Below are positions 49,701-58,300 of a stretch of DNA of 64,000 nucleotides, one piece after another (positions within the stretch are counted from its first letter, which is position 1; the number at the start of each line of letters is the position of its first letter). Both the position numbers and the translations under genes were made by a program. The notes beneath the pieces are model-generated. The model searched no databases. It saw only the letters and a program-made list of their open reading frames with translations, and was not told where the DNA came from. This DNA comes from Lagopus muta (lineage: Eukaryota > Chordata > Aves > Galliformes > Phasianidae). Location of the stretch: positions 35,161,537-35,225,536 of the forward strand of contig NC_064440.1 in NCBI RefSeq assembly GCF_023343835.1, written 5' to 3'.

Positions 49701-52700
49701 CACATTCCTCAGAGCCTGGACGGTGGAAAACAGGCGCCCAGGCAGGCTGCTACGACACAACAAGCAGCAACTCAGGTAGGTTTTGTACTGAAACACTCAA
49801 GCAGCCTTGCAACAGGCTGATGGTTGGACTGCATGATGGATTGGCGGAGAAATGAATCAGTTCAGTCCAATAAAACCCTTTTCTGATGATTTCATTTTGA
49901 CAAGCACTTCTGTCAGCTCAAATGCTGTAGAATGGGGAGGCAGGAGCATAAGCAGCTCATAGCATGTTTATTATGCTAAACCTTAAGTGTTTTTAAATGT
50001 AATTTTGGCACTTTTTCAAGCTTTTTGTTGCTACAGTGTCTTGCTTTAGTTTTTCAGTTCAGCACAGGTCTCCTTGACTGGAACTATGATTTTTCTATTT
50101 GTGAATTTAGAGTACATGTGTATCATCCTTTTATTTTCAGTGAATATAAGCTGGGTGCCAGAGTGGAAATCTGCATAGAACCTTTGCAGAAAGAAGAGAA
50201 CTTGGGGTAAGTGCTTGAAGATACTTATTTGTTACTGCTATACAGTTGAGATGAGACTTTAATCTAGTAGCTTGTTCCTTCAATGCTCTGTCACTATAAC
50301 AGATGTCTCTATGCAGGAATACTTTGGAGCCTATCTTTATTTTCCTCCCATAGAGCTGTTGATTACAAACAAAGGAGGGTGGGTTGGGGTGATAATGAGG
50401 AATCCTGGATTCCAAGTGCAAGGTTCACAAGGGTGGTTTATTTTTCTCTTTCTGATGACAGCCCACATGAATTGCTGCTTCGAGTACAGATGGGCATACC
50501 AGGGGAAAGGGACTACTATGACTCCGTGGATTTGGTGTGGAACATCTCCAAAGAATGCACTACCTGGGCACTGAGGCAAAGAGTGGCTTCTCACTATTGT
50601 CTCCCTGTAGATAAAATTGAAATAGCCAAATACTTCCCTGAAAAATTTGAGTGGCTGCCAATATCTGGCTGGGTAAGATCTGGAGTGACAGAATGCAACA
50701 GCTGTGTTGAGAAATGTACACGTTGGTTTGTGCTGCAGTTCTTCAACATGCATGCTTGAATGCACAGCCCCAAATCCCTTCAACATGATCTGTGAGGTAA
50801 ATCTGGTGGAGGTGGTTTGCTTCTTCAAAAATTAGTTTAGGTCTTCGTGAGATCACAGTGAAGATGGTGTGATTGTTGATTGCCCCACGAGACAGCAGAC
50901 TTTCACCTGGCTGGCACAACACAAGCCACTCTTTTCATAGTGGCTTTTCCTGTATTTCCTTGTGTAGGAAGAGAACATGTATAATTTGCCCAAATATTTC
51001 AGTCTGTTGCAGTTATACAGTGGAAGTGACAGACATCTGCAGAAGTAACACAGTGAGAGCTTTTGCTTCTCTTTGCTGTGCAGGAGATCCTGTGGCTGAG
51101 GGTCACTGCTGATCAGTGTCATTTACTGAGCTTTATGGAGGTGAACTGCAAGAGGAGGTGTGGGAAAGGAAAGATGAGGATGTTTTTGTTTGTCAGGGGA
51201 GCTACAGAAAGCAGAATGGATAATTGATTTGCATGACTGTAAGGCTTTGAAGAATAGTCAGTGGGGACCCTCCACCCTTAGAAACTGCCCACGAAAATCA
51301 GTGTAAGCAGATTTCTGAAATCAGCCATGTGTTCTGCTTTGATTTTATTCAGACCCAGCAAATTTCGAAGAGAAAACGGAAGAAAAAACAGGAGAGTTTA
51401 CAGTCAGCCCCTTATCACCTGAAAGATGGAGATGTCATCGGGGTGAAGGTAAATTAACTTGGCTTTAATTTTTGTACAAGTGGTGGGCTTGGAAATCTTC
51501 GCCTCTGCAGTGAACAAATCTCTTTCTGGCTTTCCTGGATCCTGCTACATCTGTGTGAAAGGGCTGGGGTGTGAAACTGACAGAATGCTCTGTGGAGAGG
51601 GAAAATTCGTTGCTACTGATACATTTTGGTTTTTCTTTGTGGTTTTTTTTTTTTCTTCTTTTTCCTCCTGTTCTTTTGAAGTCAATTTGGAAGCTTCATG
51701 CTTCTCCCCTTATATCCTGCTACTGGCACTAGAGGGCATTGCTTCACAGGTTCTCCTGCAGTGCTTTCTTGAGTGCAAGAATCACAGAATGGCCTGGGTT
51801 GCAAAGGAGCACAGTGCTCACCCAGCTCCAACCCCCTGCTGTGTGCAGGTCGCCAACCAGCAGCCCAGGCTGCCCAGAGCCACATCCAGCCTGGCCTTGA
51901 ATGCCTGCAGGGATGGGGCATCCACAGCCTCCTTGGGCAACCTGTTCCAGTGCATCACCACCCTCTGGGTGAAAAACTTCCTCCTAATATCCAACCTAAA
52001 CCTCCCTGTCTCAGTTTAAAACCATTCCCCTTTGTTCTATCACTATCCACCCTCATAAGCAGCCGTTCCTCCTCCTATTCTGCTTTGTATTTGAGCATTA
52101 TCCACGAGAAACTGGATTTTTCTTGCCCTTATTTTATCAACTGGGTTTTTCTTCCAACTCAGAATAAAATTCGAGAGCAGTGGCCACTGAACAAAGCAAA
52201 TTCTAAATTGAAATCCATTTTCAAAATCAATATTGCCAATCTATGAATAGATTTAAAAAAAGAATAAAGCTGCAGGATATTGAGCTCTGAATTGGCAATA
52301 AAACTTATTTAGGAGATATCCAAAAGAAAATACTTCTGGATTTTAAAGCATTTCACTGGCAGTGTGGTGTTCTTTGCTGATGCATTAGGTTACTGAGAAA
52401 AATGCAACTCATTGTTAAATACAAAACCAGAGAAGGAGCTGAAAAATTTTGGTTGTCTTGCCTTTTTAAGTTGTCTGCATTTAACTGTAAGTCATTATAA
52501 AATTAGAAGAAATGGACTGAAAATTAATTTCTTAAACAGAACATCATGTGGGAAGTAGTTTTGGCAGATGGAAATAAGCTAATTCTCTGAATCCCTTTTG
52601 ACAACAGAATCTTCTCCTTGATGACAGTAAGGACTTCAGCACAGTGAGAGATGACGTTGGAAAACAGAAGCAAAGGCAGCTTGCATTAGAGAAAAAGAAA

Positions 52701-53186
52701 AGGTATTGCCTGTTTATATTTATTCCTCTTTCAAAATCCAAAAACTGGAGAACTTCTGGGGCACTGCTAGCAGACTGCTGCTGTGTGCACAGTTCTGGCA
52801 GTGCCAAGAGAAAAGTGCTCATATAACTCAGACTTGTGCCTTTAAGTGCCACATGCCTGCCTTGAGCATTTTTTTTGTCTTGCAACACGCTGGGAAGTTT
52901 GGCACTGCCTCAGGAGATGAAAAACTGCTGCAGTGCTGTGGTGTCCCCTTGTAGGCTGTAAGTGGGAGCTCAGTGTTGTTCTTATGCTGTAGTAGAAACC
53001 AGATTCCAGCCCGGGTGGCTGATGCTCTTGCAGCTAAGGTTCAATACTAGTTTCAGGCATCTTTTTTCTTTTAATAGTCAGCAAGCTGAACGCTCCCAGG
53101 CCCATGTTGTATCTGAGGAAAAACTGAATGTTAAGCAACGTAAACCAGAAGTGGCTCTTTCCATCAACGTGGGAGTTTTCAGATAG
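25538..53186 (+). CDS. USP40: USP40, ubiquitin-specific protease 40 (complete; 31 coding exons)
   Basis: USP40 is a cysteine protease of the USP (C19) family thought to remove ubiquitin from proteins. Joining the 31 exons listed separately at GT-AG borders gives 3,735 coding bases and 1,244 residues, close to the roughly 1,235 of human USP40 as I recall it. The catalytic domain starts near residue 38. The nucleophile is Cys50 in GGTCYLN, and two CxxC pairs (VCKEC in exon 4, RCGAC in exon 5) form the zinc finger of the domain. The His box GGHYHVY has His305. The C-terminal two thirds is long and only loosely conserved, with ubiquitin-like segments expected from family knowledge. The chain ends SINVGVFR-stop. 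All phases agree and no frame is broken, so the gene looks functional. Confidence 0.97.
26208..26275 (+). CDS. USP40: USP40 coding exon 2 (residues 67-89)
   Basis: 68-base exon encoding [12 protein letters not shown] and on to PDAK; acceptor ATTACAG, donor GTATTT (weak). Confidence 0.92.
26276..27558. other. USP40 intron 2 with a CR1 fragment
   Basis: Holds the CR1 copy at 26434-26750 and otherwise nothing recognised. Confidence 0.8.
26434..26750 (-). mobile_element. CR1 3'-end fragment (about 300 bp, well preserved)
   Basis: Reverse-orientation CR1 3' UTR: starts ATCACAGAATGGCCTGGGTT, passes CCACCCTCTGGCTGAAAAAC, and ends past CCTTGTCCTATCACTATGTC. Very similar to the copy at 51779-52075. 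Confidence 0.93.
27559..27672 (+). CDS. USP40: USP40 coding exon 3 (residues 90-127)
   Basis: Encodes [15 protein letters not shown] through to FGWNSNE; acceptor ATACCCAG, donor GTACAA; phase 0 at both ends. Confidence 0.96.
28217..28381 (+). CDS. USP40: USP40 coding exon 4 (residues 128-182)
   Basis: Encodes [15 protein letters not shown] and the first zinc-finger CxxC (IVCKEC); acceptor TTGTGCAG, donor GTAATG. Confidence 0.97.
28796..28942 (+). CDS. USP40: USP40 coding exon 5 (residues 183-231)
   Basis: Encodes [12 protein letters not shown] and the second CxxC pair (YRCGACDKL); acceptor TTCTGCATAG, donor GTAATG. Confidence 0.97.
29258..29690 (-). pseudogene. Decayed UGT1A first exon inside a USP40 intron
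   Basis: On the minus strand this aligns to the intact first exons. The N-terminal part gives GSHRLST (the intact exons have GSHWLSM) after a signal-peptide-like stretch. A frameshift follows and then readings of RGHxMVV and KAEVS type. Further on come remnants of the tyrosine-valine-threonine strand and the QYLN region (GATTTAGGTACTGCATTGTT against GATTCAAGTACTGCATTGTT). The segment corresponding to about residues 90-125 is shortened, and everything after about residue 175 is lost. No donor is visible. An HNF1-like GTTAATCAGTACC (29852-29864) sits upstream at a plausible promoter distance. I am confident of the homology; the mode of origin is unknown. Confidence 0.82.
30300..30375 (+). mobile_element. 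CR1 3'-end fragment
   Basis: Short tail with the CR1-type GGTTGGATTTGATGATCTTA run and a decayed GTGATTCTGCCTTTCT terminus. Confidence 0.6.
30907..31050 (+). CDS. USP40: USP40 coding exon 6 (residues 232-279)
   Basis: Encodes [18 protein letters not shown], a conserved USP strand; acceptor ATGTTACAG, donor GTTTGT. Confidence 0.97.
31051..31974. other. USP40 intron 6
   Basis: Nothing recognised beyond splice signals. Confidence 0.7.
31975..32103 (+). CDS. USP40: USP40 coding exon 7 (residues 280-322), catalytic His box
   Basis: Encodes the [12 protein letters not shown] box with the catalytic His305; acceptor TTTTTGAAG, donor GTAAGT. Confidence 0.97.
32104..32684. other. USP40 intron 7
   Basis: No gene or repeat recognised. 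Open frames here, including 32275-32571 on the minus strand, have no support. Confidence 0.65.
32685..32786 (+). CDS. USP40: USP40 coding exon 8 (residues 323-356)
   Basis: Encodes an acidic linker [11 protein letters not shown] ending [10 protein letters not shown]; acceptor TTACACAG, donor GTATGG. Confidence 0.93.
33140..33247 (+). CDS. USP40: USP40 coding exon 9 (residues 357-392)
   Basis: Encodes [14 protein letters not shown] and [11 protein letters not shown]; acceptor TCTCTGTAG, donor GTAACA. Confidence 0.96.
33248..34284. other. USP40 intron 9
   Basis: AT-rich with T runs; nothing recognised. Confidence 0.7.
34285..34606 (+). CDS. USP40: USP40 coding exon 10 (residues 393-499)
   Basis: The longest coding exon (322 bases). 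Includes [19 protein letters not shown] and [13 protein letters not shown], the C-terminal strands of the catalytic domain. Acceptor TTATTAG, donor GTACAC; ends one base into a codon. Confidence 0.96.
34607..35320. other. USP40 intron 10 with a CR1 fragment
   Basis: Contains the internally deleted CR1 copy at 34845-35077. Confidence 0.75.
34845..35077 (+). mobile_element. CR1 fragment with internal deletion
   Basis: A 3' ORF2-end segment (GCAAGGTCTTGCACCTGGGT, then AAGGACCTGGGGGTCCTGGT) is joined to a CR1 tail (GTTGGACTCTGTGACCTTGA... ending CTATGATTCT). The 3' UTR middle is missing. Confidence 0.8.
35321..35402 (+). CDS. USP40: USP40 coding exon 11 (residues 500-526)
   Basis: Encodes [20 protein letters not shown]; acceptor TTTGTTGCAG, donor GTATAT; ends two bases into an Arg codon. 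Confidence 0.95.
35403..35983. other. USP40 intron 11
   Basis: Nothing recognised. Confidence 0.65.
35984..36155 (+). CDS. USP40: USP40 coding exon 12 (residues 527-584)
   Basis: Encodes [17 protein letters not shown] through [11 protein letters not shown]; acceptor CTTCCAAG, donor GTATTT. Confidence 0.95.
36156..36991. other. USP40 intron 12
   Basis: Contains a short CR1 tail (36400-36462); otherwise nothing recognised. Confidence 0.65.
36400..36462 (+). mobile_element. CR1 3'-end fragment
   Basis: GTGGTTGGACTAGATCTTAA then AGGTCCCC and a decayed GTGATTCTTTGGTTCT tail. Confidence 0.65.
36992..37076 (+). CDS. USP40: USP40 coding exon 13 (residues 585-612)
   Basis: Encodes [15 protein letters not shown] and [11 protein letters not shown]; acceptor ACCAATTAG, donor GTAAGG. 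Confidence 0.94.
37077..37803. other. USP40 intron 13
   Basis: Nothing recognised. Confidence 0.65.
37804..37874 (+). CDS. USP40: USP40 coding exon 14 (residues 613-636)
   Basis: Encodes [20 protein letters not shown]; acceptor CTCTTTTTAG, donor GTAAAA. Confidence 0.94.
37875..38974. other. USP40 intron 14
   Basis: 1.1 kb with nothing recognised. Confidence 0.65.
38975..39291 (+). CDS. USP40: USP40 coding exon 15 (residues 637-741)
   Basis: Encodes [20 protein letters not shown], then [15 protein letters not shown] and [12 protein letters not shown]; acceptor TTTCTTCAG, donor GTAACC. Confidence 0.95.
39292..40164. other. USP40 intron 15
   Basis: Nothing recognised. Confidence 0.65.
40165..40291 (+). 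CDS. USP40: USP40 coding exon 16 (residues 742-784)
   Basis: Encodes [20 protein letters not shown] and [13 protein letters not shown]; acceptor TTTTACAG, donor GTAAGA. Confidence 0.93.
40292..40984. other. USP40 intron 16
   Basis: Nothing recognised; a short direct repeat of ATGAAACCATGCC occurs near 40500-40530. Confidence 0.65.
40985..41042 (+). CDS. USP40: USP40 coding exon 17 (residues 785-803)
   Basis: Encodes [19 protein letters not shown]; acceptor TTCTTTTAG, donor GTAAGT. Confidence 0.94.
41043..41815. other. USP40 intron 17 with a CR1 fragment
   Basis: Most of its first half is the CR1 copy at 41087-41400. Confidence 0.75.
41087..41400 (-). mobile_element. CR1 3'-end fragment of a different subfamily
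   Basis: Reverse CR1 tail (CACAGACTCACAGTATGGCT), then GGGGTTGGCAGGGGCCCAAG and a GGCCTCTTTGGTCAACCTGT stretch. The body differs from the copies at 26434 and 51779, so it is another CR1 subfamily. Confidence 0.8.
41816..41869 (+). CDS. USP40: USP40 coding exon 18 (residues 804-821)
   Basis: 54-base exon encoding [18 protein letters not shown]; acceptor CTGTTGCAG, donor GTAAAT. Confidence 0.94.
41870..43003. other. USP40 intron 18
   Basis: Nothing recognised. Confidence 0.65.
43004..43092 (+). CDS. USP40: USP40 coding exon 19 (residues 822-851)
   Basis: Encodes [20 protein letters not shown]; acceptor CTTCCTGAAG, donor GTATAA. Confidence 0.95.
43093..43782. other. USP40 intron 19
   Basis: Contains a G run (about 43210-43222) and an A run (about 43409-43428); nothing else. 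Confidence 0.65.
43783..43869 (+). CDS. USP40: USP40 coding exon 20 (residues 852-880)
   Basis: Encodes [20 protein letters not shown]; acceptor ATTTTTAG, donor GTAAGT. Confidence 0.93.
43870..44350. other. USP40 intron 20
   Basis: Nothing recognised; ends in a long T tract before the AG. Confidence 0.65.
44351..44387 (+). CDS. USP40: USP40 coding exon 21 (residues 881-892)
   Basis: Smallest exon (37 bases), encoding [12 protein letters not shown]. It is needed to keep phase between exons 20 and 22. Acceptor is a T tract plus AG; donor GTTAGT. Confidence 0.92.
44388..45658. other. USP40 intron 21
   Basis: 1.27 kb with nothing recognised. Confidence 0.65.
45659..45723 (+). CDS. USP40: USP40 coding exon 22 (residues 893-914)
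   Basis: Encodes [21 protein letters not shown]; acceptor TGTTTGTAG, donor GTAAGA. Confidence 0.94.
45724..46207. other. USP40 intron 22
   Basis: Nothing recognised. Confidence 0.65.
46208..46282 (+). CDS. USP40: USP40 coding exon 23 (residues 915-939)
   Basis: Encodes [20 protein letters not shown]; acceptor CTTCCTGCAG, donor GTAAAA. Confidence 0.95.
46283..47140. other. USP40 intron 23
   Basis: Contains a CR1 tail at 47020-47085; nothing else recognised. Confidence 0.65.
47020..47085 (+). mobile_element. CR1 3'-end fragment
   Basis: GGGCTGATGGTTGGACTCGG then CTTTTCCAACCTTCATGACC and a decayed CTGTGATT tail. Confidence 0.6.
47141..47267 (+). CDS. USP40: USP40 coding exon 24 (residues 940-981)
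   Basis: Encodes [20 protein letters not shown] and a poorly conserved, charged linker; acceptor CATTTCTCAG, donor GTGAGC. Confidence 0.9.
47268..48357. other. USP40 intron 24
   Basis: Nothing recognised; an A-rich imperfect CAAA tract lies near 47764-47805. Confidence 0.65.
48358..48452 (+). CDS. USP40: USP40 coding exon 25 (residues 982-1013)
   Basis: Encodes [20 protein letters not shown]; acceptor CATCCGAAG, donor GTTAGA. Confidence 0.92.
48453..49656. other. USP40 intron 25
   Basis: 1.2 kb, T run near 48961-48980; nothing else recognised. Confidence 0.65.
49657..49775 (+). CDS. USP40: USP40 coding exon 26 (residues 1014-1052)
   Basis: Encodes [20 protein letters not shown] and a [13 protein letters not shown] stretch; acceptor GTTTTTCAG, donor GTAGGT. 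Confidence 0.94.
49776..50140. other. USP40 intron 26
   Basis: Nothing recognised. Confidence 0.65.
50141..50206 (+). CDS. USP40: USP40 coding exon 27 (residues 1053-1074)
   Basis: Encodes [20 protein letters not shown]; acceptor TTATTTTCAG, donor GTAAGT. Confidence 0.95.
50462..50672 (+). CDS. USP40: USP40 coding exon 28 (residues 1075-1145)
   Basis: Encodes [20 protein letters not shown] through [20 protein letters not shown], the best conserved C-terminal block; acceptor GATGACAG, donor GTAAGA. Confidence 0.97.
50673..51352. other. USP40 intron 28
   Basis: Nothing recognised. Confidence 0.65.
51353..51448 (+). CDS. USP40: USP40 coding exon 29 (residues 1146-1177)
   Basis: Encodes the basic [20 protein letters not shown] stretch, which could serve as a nuclear or nucleolar signal, then DGDVIGVK; acceptor TTTTATTCAG, donor GTAAAT. 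Confidence 0.95.
51449..52607. other. USP40 intron 29 with a CR1 fragment
   Basis: Contains the CR1 copy at 51779-52075; nothing else recognised. Confidence 0.75.
51779..52075 (-). mobile_element. CR1 3'-end fragment (about 300 bp, well preserved)
   Basis: Starts GAATCACAGAATGGCCTGGG and is very like 26434-26750 throughout, including CCTCCTTGGGCAACCTGTTC. Confidence 0.93.
52608..52702 (+). CDS. USP40: USP40 coding exon 30 (residues 1178-1208)
   Basis: Encodes [20 protein letters not shown] and a [11 protein letters not shown] basic run; acceptor TGACAACAG, donor GTATTG. Confidence 0.95.
52703..53077. other. USP40 intron 30
   Basis: Nothing recognised. Confidence 0.65.
53078..53186 (+). CDS. 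USP40: USP40 last coding exon 31 (residues 1209-1244 and stop)
   Basis: Encodes [16 protein letters not shown] and ends SINVGVFR then TAG; acceptor TTTTAATAG. Confidence 0.96.
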
Positions 53187-55350
53187 CACCTGGAGATGAT
53201 TTGCTGAGCAGAACATAGCACCAGTGTGCCACATGTGAGTGCCTCAACTGGACCAGCAAGAGGGATGCTTGTGCTCAGAGAGTCATCAGGAATCACCGAG
53301 ATAAACTGGATATAAGATTTGGGATAACTGTGATCTGCTTCTAATCTCTCTGAGGAAGTGCTTCAGCATCCCTTAATCGACGTGGTACTTATTCTCAGGC
53401 TAGGTAAATGCACTTTATCCATGAGAAAGCCGACTAATATATTGTATTACCTTTCGATGACTGTTTTGTAACCACCTTAAATGCTTCTTTTGTCAGATGC
53501 TGATGCACCATCACCACAAAGTTAGCTGCATTTTTGAGTGCAGTCTTAGATGTCTCTTTCTAGAAGTTACTTTTTCTTCCCTGATCATTGAGATTACTAA
53601 CGATACCAGAATTTACTTTTGTCTCTTTATATCTAAACACAAATCTGTGGTAACTTTTCTTGGTGTCACACGGTTGATTTACAGCCTCTGTCACAGAATG
53701 GGACGTATGCAGCCAACTGGCAGCTGAACTCAGTGTCAAAGGTTCTTAAATATTGAAGTGAAACATTTACTAAGTGCTCGTAAGAATGGACCTCGTAGCT
53801 GATGGGAGACCTGCCTCTCTTACCCCTGGGGCTGGGAATCAGGGTTTGTCAAGAGCAGATGTTTCAGCACCTTGAGATAAACTGTAGTGCTCACAGTACT
53901 TAGGCTGTGTTTCCCCACTGCATGTGGATATTCGTTACCCAATTTCTCATCAGGTTCAGAATGTTTGTTGAGTACAACTAGTGCTGACAAACTCACCAGA
54001 ATTCTTAATGAGGTTAATTGGTTGTAATCAAATTCTAAGCATATTTTCAATGATGAGGTGAAGGTGGAATAGTGGATGGTTAACAGAAGCCTTTCCACGC
54101 AGTAGTGGAGAGCTCGTGGTGTGTGGTGTGCTTACCTTGCGCTGCTGGAAACCTGTGCAAATTGACTGCTGTATGAATGAAATCTGCCATGAGACTCTAT
54201 GAAGCCTTGCTGAACTGCACAAATGTCTGGAAAGCTGTTTTGAGATGAGCAAATCAGTGTTCGAAAGTAACTACTGAACACAGCCTGAAGTATCCTTAAT
54301 TAAAACTGTGATAATGAGCGAGCAAATGCAGTTCATCTGGGGACACTGCTGTGCTTGATCTGTTATCTGTGTGGAGAGGATTTTGAAGAAGTTGCCAAAA
54401 CAGCAGGCTGCTAAAGTTTGGGCTAATGTGAGAAGGTCTTCTGATTTACTTTTTGTAGATTAACAGGATTCTGGTATTGAGGACAATTTAAAGACAAAAA
54501 CTGATGTTCTTAGTTATGAACAAAAGCAAGCAAAAGAAGTCAAAACCGCATGCATTAGTCTTCATTTTTCTTAGGTATCTTTGAAATTCAGCAGATGCTT
54601 CTGGGCTTTCTTAGGCTGTTTCCACCCAGGAGCTATTTTAATTTTAACTTTCCCCCTCATTTCTGGTTGTAGGTATGCTGTACTCGAATCTTGAAATCCT
54701 TGTTTTGATAGATTTCTTTTTTCTGATTGAGATGAGAGCAGCCATTTTATTTCCTTTCCAGCTCTGCTTGCTTGCCCTAACTTACTTTGCAGAGCCTTCT
54801 TCCGTATCAACAAGCATTCTTCTGAGCCAGGTTTACAAGAAATTATGACTATGCTGATTACAAAGGCAAAGGAGAAAGCGTTTTGTCTGCAGGCTGTTCC
54901 ATTGCACTGCACCTACTTTGCTGCCACTTTAACTCCTCCAGTTCCACGCTGGACAGCTGTTTTGAGCTTAATCTGACTGCTTTGTAATAACTCTGATCTG
55001 CTCTTGAAGATGTGAGCTTTGGAGAAAGTCAGATAGGGGTTACAAAGTATGGACGTGGGAATCCTAGTATGTGCCTTTGTTGAAGTGTGATGTAGCAGCT
55101 CCTGCACTGAACCAATCTTGAGTTATTTCTAACGTTGGCTCAAAATGCACATTTTTTTTCCTTAAAACTGTTGTGGATTGCTCCACAACGGAAGAGTTAA
55201 TTGAAAAGGGGGTGGGGAAAGGGAACACCTTTTAAAAATGGAGTTTTTGTGATTCCGTGCTTTGTGATGGTTATATTCCAAAGCCTGGAAAAACTTCCAT
55301 CTTTATTTTTCAAGTGATCTTTGCAAAATAAAGAGTGACTTACAGATGTC
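53187..55350 (+). other. USP40: Probable USP40 3' untranslated region
   Basis: No coding structure is seen after the stop. The first strong AATAAA followed by a GT-rich stretch is at 55327-55332, which would give a leader-free 3' UTR of about 2.1 kb. A weaker ATTAAA at 54299-54304 could be an earlier end. The extent is inferred. Confidence 0.5.
55327..55332 (+). terminator. Candidate USP40 poly(A) signal (AATAAA)
   Basis: AATAAA followed within 40 bases by a GT/T-rich run (TGTCTGTTTGACTTG and TTTTTGTTTC). RNA data would be needed to confirm use. Confidence 0.45.
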
Positions 55351-58300
55351 TGTTTGACTTGACTCTTTTTGTTTCACTAATACAAACACCAAGAAGGAGG
55401 AAAGGTCACAAAGGGACTTATTATTTAGAAAGCCAGCAGTTGAACTGTTGTTGTTTTTGCTTACCAAAACGTGGTCAGTAGTGAATGGGCAGAACAGCTC
55501 TGCGTGCTGGTGAATGCAAAGGATGCAGACCTTGTCAGGGATCTTTATCATTACTGTATTGCAGCCTTTCGTAAATATTCAACTTTTTTTTTCCCCCAGA
55601 AGATGCTTGTCCTGGACTTATTTGATGTTCATAAAGTGCTGGGAGCAGATTTTACTACAGAAATAGATCCAGTATTTCCCAGAAGTCTCTTAGCAGCTGT
55701 CCTTTACCTGTGTTTGCTTTATATAAACTTGAGATGGTTTAAAAAAATAAGTGAAGTGCCTGTTTTACTTATGGATCAAAACATCTTCTGGTTTGTAAGC
55801 ATGTATCCTGTTCCCATATCTGCTGCTTAGATCAGCTCAAACTGGCATAGAAGGATCTTGAGAGGAAAAAACAGCAGAATTTAGCAGCTCAGCATTTGTG
55901 ATGTGAGGCAATAGCAAATAATGGCAAACAGTTCTGCAGGGTGGCCTTTTAAAATGGCGTTGATTTGCCTTTCTGTGGGTGGAAAGTTCACCTTGAGGCA
56001 TCAGACTCTCAGCAGTGACTTCATGAAGAAAATCCACTTCTGAAGCCCCTGTATGGATGAGCCTGGTGTGGTGGCTCAGAAGAATCGTCCCGTTTGTTCG
56101 TGGCAGTTTGATGATAAGCTTAACTTTGTACAGTTACAGGTCACAGCTGGTGATGGGCCTTTCCTCTGTCCTTGGGCAGTGTCTGTCATTCAGCTGAGTG
56201 CAGGCCATAGCAGTGTATTCAGGTGTGGTTGTTCATTTCCACCACTGGAATGAAGCTGTCCTCCTTTGAAAAGAGATGGAAGTGGTTTTGGGTGTCCAAC
56301 TGCAGTTCTGGTTGCCATACAAGTACTCTGCAATAATAATAATTGGGGTTTCTCTGCATAAGATGTTCTTGGAAGTCTGGGTATTAACTGTGGTTACTTT
56401 CTGTACTGATAAGTGTATGTATGGAAGCCTTGCCGACAGTTAAGCCACTGAGTAGCCCCAGGATCATATTTATGTTGCCAGGAGCAATAGCAACCAAGCA
56501 GGAAGATGCAAACAGTCACAAACCGAGGAAGCAGATCGGTGAGAATGCAATGCTGGAGGCACAGGAGCAGTTGAACAGACAACACACCCTGAGATCTGAC
56601 CCACAAAGAGGGGCTGTGCTCTTTGTGCTGCACTCAGCTGACTGTGCTTATGACCAGTGGAGGAGGGAAAAGTGAGGCACTGCACAAGGCCATAGCCCAC
56701 CCCTCTCTCCCTCTACTTTTGCTATGGGTGTTGAAGTCAAGGAAGGAAATGATTTCCTGTAATTTGACCAGGAGTTCTTTGTGGCTTGTAAGCTCTTACC
56801 AGTGTGGCTAATAGGGCAGTGAGCTAGAAAAGAATTGGAGAGCAGGGTGAGACTGGATCCTAAAAGATGCTTATCTCTCAGAAGGTGAGCTCCCACCAAA
56901 GTCTTGTTCAGCATCTGTACCATACAGGTAAACACTGCTTACAAAGCACAACATGTAGTCCGAGCATCGTGCTGCAGCACTGCTTTGTTCTGTGCATTCC
57001 CAGAATTGAGGATTACCTGTGTTTTGATCATGCTGGACGTTCTTCTGCACTCAATGTCATCTGCACAGCCTGCTGAGAATGCTTTTAATTTACTGCTCAG
57101 TATGGGTTCTGAATGGGCAGCTGGAGCCACGTGTACTTACATCCCACAAACTGCACACCTGCATAACCCAAAGAAAAACCCAGGAGAAGGAGGATGTTCC
57201 CAAGCACGTGGTGTGAGGACTTCTCTCCTTTTGAGCACAATGCTGCTCTTAGCCATGATAGAAATCTTACCTGCGAAAGGTAGCTGTGGGCTCCTGCTTC
57301 TGCCTGGTAACACAAAGGCATGCAGCCACTGATCTCAGACTATAAATGGGTACAAATGAGCCAACGAGGAAAATAAGGCCAAGCTCTTGTTTTATCATCC
57401 CTTGGTAGAGCTGATCCAGGATCTTCATGGCCTCCTCAGTGCAAAAGGAAGGGCTGTAGTCACTACAAGAGATGGGAAAAGAGAGATCCTTTCTCCACTT
57501 TGATTTTTCTTCTGTTCTCTCGTTTTTGCTGAGCCAGTGAGCCCAGTCCCAGGTGTGGAAGGTTGCACATACACTCACATACATCACCAGTGGTTTTCTG
57601 CTCCCTTCAGTTCACTTATCAGACATGGAATGTCACAAAGCACGTTCAGGAGCACAGCCTGGACTTCATGCAGTGTTTCCACCACCAGCAGCTTACAGCA
57701 CAGTGATAGACTGAGGCAGAGGATTACAGGAAATAGGGAGCTGGTGAAAGGTGTAAATATTACACGTTTTCTTGAACCAGAGGGATGCTGTGTGACATCT
57801 GGATATAAGTTACAAAGGGAAGTTGAATTGTGCAGAAGAAGGGGTGTGTGTGCATCCAGAGAATGAAGGGACACTGTTGAGAATCAGCTCATGAAAGTTA
57901 CTGCTTTCAATTCTAATTATGGCAGGGCAGCTAGAACAGAACCACATGATAATTGCAACCATGTGAGGCCACTGCTTCAACAGACTGAGAAGGAACTATT
58001 TCTGCTGATAAAACATGCCTGAATGTTTAATATATGGCGATTAATTGCAAAATTCATTTTATTTGATTTAGCAAAGAAAGCAAACAAGCCTTGCCATTAA
58101 CGCTCAATGGAGCAAACTAGCTGCAACTGGCAGGCTTCTTATTGTGGTTTGGGTCTTATTGGGTCTTCTTATTGGGTTTTGGTCAATAAACCAAACTGGA
58201 CAAACCAAACCTCTGCTAGAGTTCTGAATAGAGCCTCCATTAAATATCCTAGGCAGGTAAAGATAAGAAAAACAAAGTATCTTAAAAAGTTCTGCGCGCA

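Noticed and set aside
50283-50828. Long overlapping frames on both strands around USP40 exon 28
   Set aside because: They are read-through and antisense shadows of the well-supported exon at 50462-50672.
55471-55830. 119-residue plus-strand frame beyond USP40
   Set aside because: No family resemblance, and it lies in AT-rich intergenic DNA just past the candidate poly(A) signal.
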